This document shows, one piece after another, positions 45,017-52,586 of a stretch of 64,000 nt of DNA. The notes below the pieces were generated by a model. That model searched no databases and was not told where the DNA came from. It worked only from the letters and a program-made list of their open reading frames with translations. This DNA comes from Thermoanaerobaculia bacterium (GTDB lineage: Bacteria > Acidobacteriota > Thermoanaerobaculia > Multivoradales > JAIOJS01): the NCBI GenBank assembly GCA_030429235.1, contig JAUIDB010000011.1, forward strand, positions 1 through 64,000. The letters run 5' to 3'. A program made the position numbers and the translations under genes. How positions within the stretch are numbered: the first letter of the stretch is position 1; each line of letters starts with the position of its first letter.

Positions 45017-45179
45017 CGGGCCCCTCCGGGTCGTGGTTTGACGGCAGTGGCGACGAGACGGTCGGAGCTTAGCAGGCCAGCGGCGGGAGTTTGATAGGCT
45101 GGTCGAACCTCAGCTGGCGAGCGCGCGGTGGAATAGTGGACGAGTCCGCGACGTACCGACAGAGAAAGGAGTCCTGTCT

Positions 45180-45524
45180 ATGCCACCGGTTGTCTACCTG
45201 ATCATGGCCCTCCCGCTCGCGGGAATTCTCTACAGCGCCTACCTCGAGCATCTGAAGTTCAAGGAGAAGCTGCACCGTCTGGGGGGAGCCGACAGCGAGC
45301 GCGCGGCCGAGTACGAAGAGCTGAAGGCCGAGAACGAGCGCCTGGCTCGCAGGGTGGAGAATCTCGAAGCCGTCGTGACGAGCCGCCTGTGGAGCGGAAG
45401 CGAGCCGGCGGCGAGCGAGAGCGAGCGGGCGCGGCTCGAGATCGCGGTGTCCGACGCGCTGGCCCCGGAGGCTCCCAGCGCCGAACTCGGCCTCGAGCGT
45501 CTCGCGGAAGGCCTGAGGGTCTAG
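45180..45524 (+). CDS. Small PspB-like membrane/coiled-coil protein (copy 1)
   Basis: A 114-aa protein: one N-terminal membrane helix (VYLIMALPLAGILYSAYLEHL), a coiled coil (about residues 30-65) ending in RRVENLEAVVTSR, an acidic linker and a C-terminal RLAEGLR. This layout resembles PspB, the small membrane protein of the phage-shock envelope stress response, but no PspA or PspC is nearby. The start has AAGGAG 8 nt upstream. A paralogue follows after 127 bp. Confidence 0.65.
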   Translation: MPPVVYLIMALPLAGILYSAYLEHLKFKEKLHRLGGADSERAAEYEELKAENERLARRVENLEAVVTSRLWSGSEPAASESERARLEIAVSDALAPEAPSAELGLERLAEGLRV

Positions 45525-45651
45525 TGTCCCGTCGCGTCTGGTCGAGGTTTCCCTCTCCAGATACTCTCAGCATTCCTCGTCGTCGCGCCTTGCCAGCGGC
45601 GAAGAGGATCTCGTTCAAAGCGGCAAGGAATAGCCAGACGGGACCTTCGCC

Positions 45652-45987
45652 ATGTCGTTCTACTACATCTGGGTCTTGATTCCGCTCGCCGGCGTGGTGG
45701 CGGGCATGTTCAAGGACTTTCTGAAGTTCAAGGCGTCGCAGGAGAAGCTCGGTGTTTCGGCCAAGGCGCTCGAGCAGCAGGTCGCGCAGTTGGAGGCCAC
45801 CAACGACCGGCTGGTCCAACGAGTCGAGAACCTGGAGGCGGTGGTGACGAGCCGCTTCTGGCACTCGGTGGACGCGCCGGCTGGAACCGCCGAACACGCC
45901 CGACTCGACATCGCTCTGGGAGAGATCGAGCCCGAGAAGCCGAGCGCCGAGCGCCGCATGAAACGCCTGGCCGAGGGCCTACGCTAG
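45652..45987 (+). CDS. Small PspB-like membrane/coiled-coil protein (copy 2)
   Basis: A 111-aa paralogue of the preceding gene with the same order: membrane helix (YYIWVLIPLAGVVAGMF), coiled coil, the shared block RVENLEAVVTSR, an acidic linker with ARLDIAL, and the C-terminal RLAEGLR. Identity is concentrated in the coiled-coil end and the last ten residues. The two probably arose by tandem duplication and might form a hetero-oligomer. The function is not known. Confidence 0.65.
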   Translation: MSFYYIWVLIPLAGVVAGMFKDFLKFKASQEKLGVSAKALEQQVAQLEATNDRLVQRVENLEAVVTSRFWHSVDAPAGTAEHARLDIALGEIEPEKPSAERRMKRLAEGLR

Positions 45988-46015
45988 GGTGCCGAGTTCT
46001 GCTCTGGGTCCTGGC

Positions 46016-46498
46016 CTACGCCTCGGGGTAGGCCTCGACCACCGGATCCTGGACCACGAGCTCGATCCCGGCCTCCGCGAACAGCTGTCGCGTCTCCTGG
46101 GCAGCGTGGTATTGGCGCCTCGCCACGACCCGCTCGATACCGACGCTGACGATCAGCAGGGCACAGGTGCGACAGGGCTCCATGGTGCAGTACAGCTCGG
46201 CTCCCTCTAGCGCTGTTCCGCACCGCGCTGCCTGACAGATCGCGTTCTGTTCGGCGTGGATTGTGCGGACGCAGTGTTGGCGCGCCGTCCCATCTTCGTC
46301 CAGGACCTGTTTGAGCAGGTGGCCGACCTCGTCGCAATGGGGAAAGCCAGGCGGAGAACCGACGTAGCCCGTGGCGATGATGCGTCGGTCCTTGACGATC
46401 ACGCAGCCGCTCTTGCCTCGGTTGCAGGTGGCTCGTTTTGCGACCTCCTCCATCAGAGAGAGGAAGTAGTCGTCCCAGCTTGGCCTACCGCCGGTCAC
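46016..46498 (-). CDS. Deoxycytidylate (dCMP) deaminase
   Basis: A 160-aa zinc enzyme that turns dCMP into dUMP for thymidylate synthesis. The catalytic motif HAE (81-83, Glu83 proton shuttle) and PCRTC (108-112) bind the active-site zinc; extra Cys and His residues (about 25, 54, 76) fit the second zinc site seen in ComEB-type dCMP deaminases. The GTG start overlaps the stop of the IPTL-CTERM gene (GTGA), which suggests translational coupling. Confidence 0.9.
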   Translation of the reverse strand: MTGGRPSWDDYFLSLMEEVAKRATCNRGKSGCVIVKDRRIIATGYVGSPPGFPHCDEVGHLLKQVLDEDGTARQHCVRTIHAEQNAICQAARCGTALEGAELYCTMEPCRTCALLIVSVGIERVVARRQYHAAQETRQLFAEAGIELVVQDPVVEAYPEA

Positions 46499-47250
46499 CT
46501 CCGGCTCCAGGTCCAGGCCAGGCCGGCGAGGAGCAGGACCAGGCTGAGTCTGGACCACGCGCCGAGCGTCGGGATCTCGACGGCGGCCGGAACCCCCGCC
46601 ACGGGGCGAACCAGCACCGCGCGGTGATCCTGGAAGATCGGATCGCTGGTTTCGGCGATGTTGCTCCACTCTCCCTTGGCCCGATCATCGATGAAGAACA
46701 CGTTGGTGAAGGGCGTCTCCGGAGTCGTGTCGGCGCAGAGGAAGAAGAACTGATCGGCGCTGGCGTTCCAGCGCGGCCCGATGTAGATCGTGCCCTCCTC
46801 GGGCAAGGTCACACCGCGAACGTCGACCTGGTAGAAGGCTCCGACGATGCCCTGGGGTACGCTGGTCGCCTGGGTCGGCACGGCCGCGAAGGGAGCCTCC
46901 GCCGGTTGGCCCGGCTCTTCGTTGCTCTCTTCGTAGAACACGACGTCGAAGTCGATCGAGTCGTCGGTGCGCGTCCTCAGCCAGCAGACGCAGACACTCT
47001 CGAGGCGGCGGGATCTGAACTCCGAACGGTCGTAGACCTGGACGTACTCTCCGGATTGCACCGAAGGGACCCAGCCCCAGCCGGTCTCCAGGCTCCCGTC
47101 GTCCTTGATCACGCCGTCGGTGCAAGCTGGTGTCGGAGTGCCGACCCCCTCGATCGGGTCCGCGGGCAGCGAGCGGTCAGGGAAGACTGGGGACACGATC
47201 AATAAGGCGATGGCAAGACTGCCGATGGGAAGGATCCGACCGGGGATCAT
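46495..47250 (-). CDS. IPTL-CTERM sorted surface protein
   Basis: A 251-aa exported protein. It has an N-terminal signal peptide, a beta-rich central part with several cysteines and no recognised fold, and a C-terminal IPTL-CTERM signal: IPTLGAWSRL, a hydrophobic helix (SLVLLLAGLAWTW) and SRR. Such tails are processed by an exosortase (the XrtH type is the known partner), so the genome should encode one. GAGGAGG lies 5 nt before the ATG. It overlaps the dCMP deaminase gene by 4 bp. Confidence 0.85.
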   Translation of the reverse strand: MIPGRILPIGSLAIALLIVSPVFPDRSLPADPIEGVGTPTPACTDGVIKDDGSLETGWGWVPSVQSGEYVQVYDRSEFRSRRLESVCVCWLRTRTDDSIDFDVVFYEESNEEPGQPAEAPFAAVPTQATSVPQGIVGAFYQVDVRGVTLPEEGTIYIGPRWNASADQFFFLCADTTPETPFTNVFFIDDRAKGEWSNIAETSDPIFQDHRAVLVRPVAGVPAAVEIPTLGAWSRLSLVLLLAGLAWTWSRR

Positions 47251-47428
47251 GAAGGCCTCCTCGGAGAGGGTGAGAGTGAGGCGCCATCTTACTCAATCGG
47301 ATCGGGCCGGGAGCCGCGGTGCGATTGGCCCCAACCCTTCTTCCTGCTAATGTCGGTCACCGTGTCGCGGCCCTCCCGAAGCAGGCCGCGTTGCCCGCAT
47401 TCGATCCCATCCACCCCGGAGGTAGACC

Positions 47429-49075
47429 ATGACCGATTCGTCCCACGGGCCTCGCCCGATCGTCGACGTTGCGCGCGACCTCGGCGTGCCGTCCGAGCAC
47501 CTGGTGCCTTACGGCATCGACAAAGCCAAGATCCGACTCGAGGCTGCCGACAACGGCCGTCCCCGCGGGCGCCTGATTCTCGTCTCGGCGCTGACCCCGA
47601 CCGGTGCCGGAGAGGGCAAGACCACCACTTCCGTCGGTCTGGCTCAAGGTTTGGCCAAGATTGGCGAGAAGGTCTGCCTCGCGCTTCGCGAGCCCTCCCT
47701 GGGGCCGACTTTCGGGATGAAGGGAGGCGCCACGGGGGGCGGCAAGTCGACGCTGACCCCCGAAACCGACATCAATCTCCACTTCACCGGTGATTTCCAT
47801 GCCATCTCGGCGGCGAACAACCTACTCGCGGCGTTGTTGGACAACCACCTGCACCAGGGAAATGCCCTGGGCATCGACGTCCGGCGAGTCTTGTGGCGGC
47901 GTGTCATCGATCTCAACGATCGCGCGCTGCGCAACCTGGTGGCGGGTCTGGGCGGTCCGATCAATGGAGTTCCCCGCGAGACCGGGTTCGACATCACGCC
48001 GGCCTCCGAGGTCATGGCTGCGCTCTGTCTGGCGGAGGATGCCGAGGATCTCAGGGCACGACTCTCCCGGCTGATCGTGGCCCTCAACCACCGGGGTGAG
48101 CCCGTGACCGCAGCCGACCTCGATGCTGTGGGCGCGATGATGGCACTGCTTCGCGACGCCATGATGCCGAACCTGGTGCAGACGGTCGAAGGGGTTCCGG
48201 CGCTCGTTCATGGCGGGCCGTTCGCCAACATCGCGCACGGATGCAACTCGGTCATCGCCACCAAGATGGCGTTGGCCCACGCGGACTGGGTGGTGACGGA
48301 AGCGGGCTTCGGCGCTGACCTTGGAGCGGAGAAGTTCTTCGATATCAAGTGTCGAATGGCCGAGCTGAGCCCGGTGGCAGTGGTGCTCGTGGCGACCGTC
48401 CGGGCCCTGAAGCGGCACGGTGGAGTTGGTCCTCGTGACCTCGAGGCGCCCAATCCCGAAGCCGTCGAGCGCGGGATGGCCAACCTCGAGAAGCACATCG
48501 AGAACATTCAGCTGTTCAACCGCACGCCGGTGGTGGCGATCAATCGGTTCCACACCGACAGCGAGGAGGAACTGGCGGTGGTGCGTCGAGCCTGCGAGAA
48601 GCGCGGCGTCCCCGTTGCGCTGTCGGAGATCTTCGCCCGCGGCGGCGAGGGCGGAGTGGAACTCGCGCAAGCGGTCAAGGCCCAGGCCGAGCGTGCGACG
48701 GGGGGAACCCCGCCGCTCTACGAAACGTCGGCCTCGGTCAAGGAGAAGGTCGAGACCGTGGCGCGCAAGGTCTACGGCGCGGTCGGGGTCAAGTACACCC
48801 GCCACGCCGAGCGCGACCTCGCTCAGATCGAGGGTCTCGGCTATGCCGACCTGCCGATCTGTATGGCCAAGACCCCCGCTTCGCTGTCCGATGACGGTAG
48901 TCTGGTGGGGCGCCCCGAGGGCTTCGAGGTCACGGTCAACAACTTCGTCCTCTCGCCGGGAGCCGGTTTCGTGGTGGCGATGCTGGGCAGCGTACTCAGG
49001 ATGCCCGGGTTGCCGAAAGAGCCCGCGGCGAGTCGGATCGACCTGGTCAACGGAGAGATCGAGGGCGTCTCCTAG
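47429..49075 (+). CDS. fhs: Formate-tetrahydrofolate ligase
   Basis: This enzyme makes 10-formyl-THF from formate, THF and ATP in one-carbon metabolism. The 548-aa protein has normal length and the ATP-binding loop TPTGAGEGKTTTSVGL, the EPSLGPTFGMKGGATGGGK segment, INLHFTGDFHAI and the C-terminal PGLPKEPAA. The usual GGGYSQV stretch reads GGGKSTL here, a change outside the P-loop. The ATG has GGAGGT upstream. It stands alone between divergent and convergent neighbours. Confidence 0.96.
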   Translation: MTDSSHGPRPIVDVARDLGVPSEHLVPYGIDKAKIRLEAADNGRPRGRLILVSALTPTGAGEGKTTTSVGLAQGLAKIGEKVCLALREPSLGPTFGMKGGATGGGKSTLTPETDINLHFTGDFHAISAANNLLAALLDNHLHQGNALGIDVRRVLWRRVIDLNDRALRNLVAGLGGPINGVPRETGFDITPASEVMAALCLAEDAEDLRARLSRLIVALNHRGEPVTAADLDAVGAMMALLRDAMMPNLVQTVEGVPALVHGGPFANIAHGCNSVIATKMALAHADWVVTEAGFGADLGAEKFFDIKCRMAELSPVAVVLVATVRALKRHGGVGPRDLEAPNPEAVERGMANLEKHIENIQLFNRTPVVAINRFHTDSEEELAVVRRACEKRGVPVALSEIFARGGEGGVELAQAVKAQAERATGGTPPLYETSASVKEKVETVARKVYGAVGVKYTRHAERDLAQIEGLGYADLPICMAKTPASLSDDGSLVGRPEGFEVTVNNFVLSPGAGFVVAMLGSVLRMPGLPKEPAASRIDLVNGEIEGVS

Positions 49076-49093
49076 ACCTCGAGCGGACCGGCC

Positions 49094-50602
49094 TCATCCC
49101 TGGAGCTTGAAGAAGTCTCGGATCCGACCCAGGATCGACTGCTCTTCCTCGGGGGTGGGGCTCGTCGCCGAACTCTCGCGGCGAGACTCGACGGTGGCTT
49201 CAGTCTCGGCGCGGCGAGCGAGGAGGGCCTCACTGAGTACCTCTGCCAGTTCGGGCCGCTCCTCTAGCAGCGGCGCCAGGCGACGTTTGGTGAGCACCAG
49301 CACGTCACAGGGACCGTCGGCCCGGACCGTGGCACTGCGCGGATCACCGGTGAGCAGCGACATCTCTCCAAGGAACTGACCGGGACCCAGGGAGGCGAGT
49401 TGAATCTCCCCGGTCCCCAGGTCGCGCCCCGACTTCGAAATCAGGACCCGTCCCGAGGCGACCACGAAGAGGGAATCCCCCGCCTCTCCTTCCCGCATCA
49501 GGATCTCTCCATCGTCGTACGGGGCTCGCCGCACGGAGGCGGCGAGCCGTTCGATGACGTCGCGATCGAGACCGGCGAACAGGGGGAGCGAGGACAGCAG
49601 TCGGTACTCCTCCCGATCGCGGGTCCGGTGCTGCTCCTGGTCGTCGCGTACTCGTTTGAGTTCGACGGTGCGCACGGGATAGGGAACCGCCAGGTCGCTG
49701 CGCCGGAGCTCGTACCAGATCCGAGAGTAGACCAGGTCGCGGAAGCGAGAGAGGCTGGCGACGTCCCGGGTCCAGACCCGGAGCTTGTAGTCGATCGACG
49801 ACTCACTGAAGTGGTCGACGAAGGCCCGGGGAGGGTGGCCACGCGGGGGCTCTCCGAGCGATCGGGCCGCGCGGAGCAGGGCCGCTCGGACCTGAGCCGG
49901 AGGAGCGTCGTACGACAAGCCCACGTGGAACGAGATGCCGATCGGTGCGGTGCCCGAACCGTAGTTGACGAGACGTTGCGTCGACAGCATGGAGTTGGGC
50001 TCGAAGAACTCGATCCCCTCGTTGGAACGTAACCGCACGCTGCGCCAGGAGGTGTCGAGGACCTCGACGGCCTGGCCTTCCAGGAGCAGCCAATCGCCGC
50101 GAGAAAACGGTTTTTCGAGCTCCAGGGCCATGCCCGCAAAGACGTTCTTGAGTACGTCCTGTAGAGCCAGACCCACCACCGCCGACAGCACCGTGGACGA
50201 CACTAGGACCGCCGGTAGGGGGTAGTCGAGGATGCGGGTCGCCACGAGCAGCGCGGCCGCGACGACCACCCCGGCGCGCAGGACGTCGCGAGCGAGTTTC
50301 GGCAGGACCGGGCCCTTGTCGGGCGCCCACGGCCGCTGGATCAGCAAGGTGTCGACCAGACTGATCCCGACGATTGCCGCCAGAAGCGTGGCCAGAGAGG
50401 AGGCCAGGCGCCAGCCCAGACTGTCGATCTGTCGCGCGATCGTGAGGGTGGTCGCAGTGGCCACAGTGATGGCGAACGTGTGGTAGATCCAGGGGCGGCG
50501 GGGACGCTGGCCGAACCGACTCAGGAGGCCGAACAGCAGTTCGAGCAGGATCAGGAGACCGATCCCGGCCGCGCCGGCGAGTACGAGAGGAGAGGGGTTC
50601 AT
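49094..50602 (-). CDS. MscS-type mechanosensitive channel with cyclic-nucleotide-binding domain
   Basis: A 502-aa inner-membrane protein. Four hydrophobic helices (about residues 8-27, 41-60, 67-88, 106-150) lead to the MscS pore helix and beta domain (VVGLALQDVLKNVFAGMALELEKPFSRGDWL) and the alpha/beta cytoplasmic domain. A C-terminal cNMP-binding domain (about 345-455) carries GEAGDSLFVVASGRV and the phosphate-binding cassette FLGEMSLLTGDPRSATV. Such channels are gated by cyclic nucleotides or tension. TAGAAT ends 12 nt before the ATG, so the leader would be only a few bases. Confidence 0.92.
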   Translation of the reverse strand: MNPSPLVLAGAAGIGLLILLELLFGLLSRFGQRPRRPWIYHTFAITVATATTLTIARQIDSLGWRLASSLATLLAAIVGISLVDTLLIQRPWAPDKGPVLPKLARDVLRAGVVVAAALLVATRILDYPLPAVLVSSTVLSAVVGLALQDVLKNVFAGMALELEKPFSRGDWLLLEGQAVEVLDTSWRSVRLRSNEGIEFFEPNSMLSTQRLVNYGSGTAPIGISFHVGLSYDAPPAQVRAALLRAARSLGEPPRGHPPRAFVDHFSESSIDYKLRVWTRDVASLSRFRDLVYSRIWYELRRSDLAVPYPVRTVELKRVRDDQEQHRTRDREEYRLLSSLPLFAGLDRDVIERLAASVRRAPYDDGEILMREGEAGDSLFVVASGRVLISKSGRDLGTGEIQLASLGPGQFLGEMSLLTGDPRSATVRADGPCDVLVLTKRRLAPLLEERPELAEVLSEALLARRAETEATVESRRESSATSPTPEEEQSILGRIRDFFKLQG

Positions 50603-50614
50603 GGAGAGAACCCC

Positions 50615-50620
50615 ATTCTA
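50615..50620 (-). promoter_or_regulatory. Possible -10 element of the MscS-CNBD gene
   Basis: TAGAAT on the minus strand ends 12 nt before the ATG at 50602; the same hexamer is found at smpB and the PBP gene. Confidence 0.35.
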
Positions 50621-50651
50621 ACCGTGCGGGAACGATCGCCGGGTTTCGTCG

Positions 50652-51893
50652 CTACTCGTAGTAGACCAACTCGCGGATGCGGTGCGAATCGAGTGCTACC
50701 TGCTGCGGGTCGCCATGGATCAGGTAAGCCTCCCAGGCGATGGTGTCGAGATCCCGCGTTTGCGGTGCCGGTTGGCCTACTCGACGCAGCTGACCGAAGC
50801 CTGCGAAGGAGGGCAGCTTCTCGGCGGTCGCGGCCCCGTGGACCTTGCGAATTCGCGGCAGGTTGCGGCTCTGGATACCCGACACGAGCCGCGCGAAGAG
50901 GCTGTCGTAGCGATCGAGCCGAACGTCGCTGCGGCGGAGCGGAAGATGGGCCAGATAGTGGCATGCCGCCAGCTCGAACAGGCTGCGACCATGCAGTTGC
51001 GAGGCCAGCGTGGGGAGGTTGCCGCCGCCGAACCGAGCACCGACTTCGATCAGGCACGGTCCGCGGTCGTCGATCTTGGCCTCCATGTGGATAGGGGCTC
51101 GGCGCAGCTCGAGCGCTTCCACCACGGCCGCCGCGTAGTGTCCCAGCTGCTCGAACTGCGGTTCTCGGCTCGCCACCCGGTCGACGTGGTAGTAGAGGTT
51201 CGGGATGCCGTCGACGGTACGACGGTCGTACTTCCAGATATCGGTGACGAGAAGGTCGCCGGCTCCGTCGACCATCCCATTGATCGCGTACTCGACCCCA
51301 CCGATGTACTCCTCGAGGAGCACGTCGCCGGCGTCGGCTCGGAGGACCCGTTGGCAGGCTGCGAGCAGTTCGCCGTCGTCGCGAGCGAAAAAGACGTCGA
51401 TCGAGCCGGCGCCCCCGGTCGGTTTGACGACGATCGGCCAGCGATCGACTCGCCGCTGGAACGCGACCGCCTCGTCGGGTGAGCGGACCGTGGTCGAGGC
51501 GTTGATCCGCACCCCGGACTTCTGCCGTAGCCAGCTCTTCATGACGCCCTTGTCGCGGCAGCGCTCGATCACTCGGTAGGGGTTCCAGCCTAGGGCCAGG
51601 CGTTCCCCGAGTTCGGCTCCCAACAACACGCTGCGTTCGTCCCAGGGGATCACGCCGCGGAGTTCGGGCCAGTCGGCACGGATCCGCTGGGCCAGGGCGG
51701 CGACCGAAGGGAACTGGGGGACCAGGTACTCGTCGGTGACGAGGTGTCCCCACTGTTGGGCGAATCGAAGCCGCCACAGGTCCCAGTGCCGAGGGGTGGT
51801 GAACAGCGCGACCGCCGCTTCCCCGGTGCGACCGAGAAAGTCCATCATCTCCCAGGCGTAGGGGTCGGTGGGGTCGAGGATCAGGTAGGCCAT
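50652..51893 (-). CDS. ATP-grasp family ligase of unknown substrate
   Basis: A 413-aa ATP-grasp enzyme, a class that joins a carboxylate to an amine or thiol via acyl-phosphate. It shows the N-terminal lid (CRDKGVMKSWLRQKSGVR), the ATP lysine in WPIVVKPTGGAGS, LLEEYIGGVEYAINGMV and the metal-binding IEVGARFGGGNLPTL. It resembles the BacD/carbamoyl-phosphate-synthase-like group that makes dipeptides or amino-acid conjugates. No partner genes of a biosynthetic cluster are nearby. It starts 63 bp after the RRM gene. Confidence 0.8.
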   Translation of the reverse strand: MAYLILDPTDPYAWEMMDFLGRTGEAAVALFTTPRHWDLWRLRFAQQWGHLVTDEYLVPQFPSVAALAQRIRADWPELRGVIPWDERSVLLGAELGERLALGWNPYRVIERCRDKGVMKSWLRQKSGVRINASTTVRSPDEAVAFQRRVDRWPIVVKPTGGAGSIDVFFARDDGELLAACQRVLRADAGDVLLEEYIGGVEYAINGMVDGAGDLLVTDIWKYDRRTVDGIPNLYYHVDRVASREPQFEQLGHYAAAVVEALELRRAPIHMEAKIDDRGPCLIEVGARFGGGNLPTLASQLHGRSLFELAACHYLAHLPLRRSDVRLDRYDSLFARLVSGIQSRNLPRIRKVHGAATAEKLPSFAGFGQLRRVGQPAPQTRDLDTIAWEAYLIHGDPQQVALDSHRIRELVYYE

Positions 51894-51956
51894 AGGCGCC
51901 GGAGTCTCCAGGGAGAGGACGACGAACTCGCTCCTGGGTCGGCGGAGCTGGCGACT

Positions 51957-52370
51957 CTAGAGGCTACGTTTCTTGCCGCGTTGTCCGCGCCGACTGCCCT
52001 TGGGCTTGCCGCCACGTCCCTTGCGGCCGCCACCCCCGCCGCCACCGCCGTAACCGCCGCCATCGCCGCCACCGTAGCCTCCCCCGCCGTAGCCACCCGG
52101 AGGGCCTCCCGGGCCGCGACGCGGTCGGTCTTCGGCCAGATTGATCCGTAGGGCTCGGCCGTTGAGCTCCTCGCCGTCGAACTTCTCGATCGCTGCTGCC
52201 GCTTCCTCTTCGTTGGCAAACTCGACGAACGCGAACCCCCGAGGGCGTCCACTGAGTCGGTCGATGGGCAGGAATACCTCACGAATCTCCCCCGCGTCGG
52301 CCAGGGCCGCGGCCAGGTCTTGCTCGGTGGTGGAGTAGTTGAGATTGCCTACGAATACCTTTTTCGACAC
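51957..52370 (-). CDS. Glycine-rich RRM RNA-binding protein
   Basis: A 137-aa protein. The RRM domain (residues 1-80) has intact RNP2 (VFVGNL) and RNP1 (RGFAFVEF), as in the cold-shock-linked Rbp proteins of cyanobacteria and other bacteria. A Gly/Tyr-rich segment (about 90-115) and a basic Lys/Arg/Gly tail (about 115-137) follow, fit for RNA chaperone activity or condensate formation. The GTG start has GGAGGA 3 nt upstream. Confidence 0.92.
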   Translation of the reverse strand: MSKKVFVGNLNYSTTEQDLAAALADAGEIREVFLPIDRLSGRPRGFAFVEFANEEEAAAAIEKFDGEELNGRALRINLAEDRPRRGPGGPPGGYGGGGYGGGDGGGYGGGGGGGGRKGRGGKPKGSRRGQRGKKRSL

Positions 52371-52586
52371 GCGTCCTCCGCTCTATGGTCCGCTCGAGTT
52401 TCGTTCGATGGCGGTCGCGGATCGCGCCGTCGATGGTCTATCCGGTTCCCTACGCAACGGTAGGCGGTCCGGCAAGGGAAGCTGCGAGGGTAGCACGGGG
52501 GTTTCGGGCGGGCAAACGCGGTGCGCGCCGACGAGGGTTGGTCACCTGGTATCATCACGACACTTCCAAAGAGTGAACTACCAGAG

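Noticed and set aside
45038-45066. TTGACG as a -35 for the PspB-like genes.
   Set aside because: No acceptable -10 lies 15-19 bp downstream.
46013-46034. A 7-bp perfect hairpin (GGCCTAC/GTAGGCC) at the end of the dCMP deaminase gene.
   Set aside because: It overlaps the stop codon and has no T-run on either side, so a terminator is not supported.
52010-52110. A repetitive GCC/ACC-rich tract.
   Set aside because: It encodes the Gly/Tyr-rich tail of the RRM protein and is coding low complexity, not a DNA repeat array.
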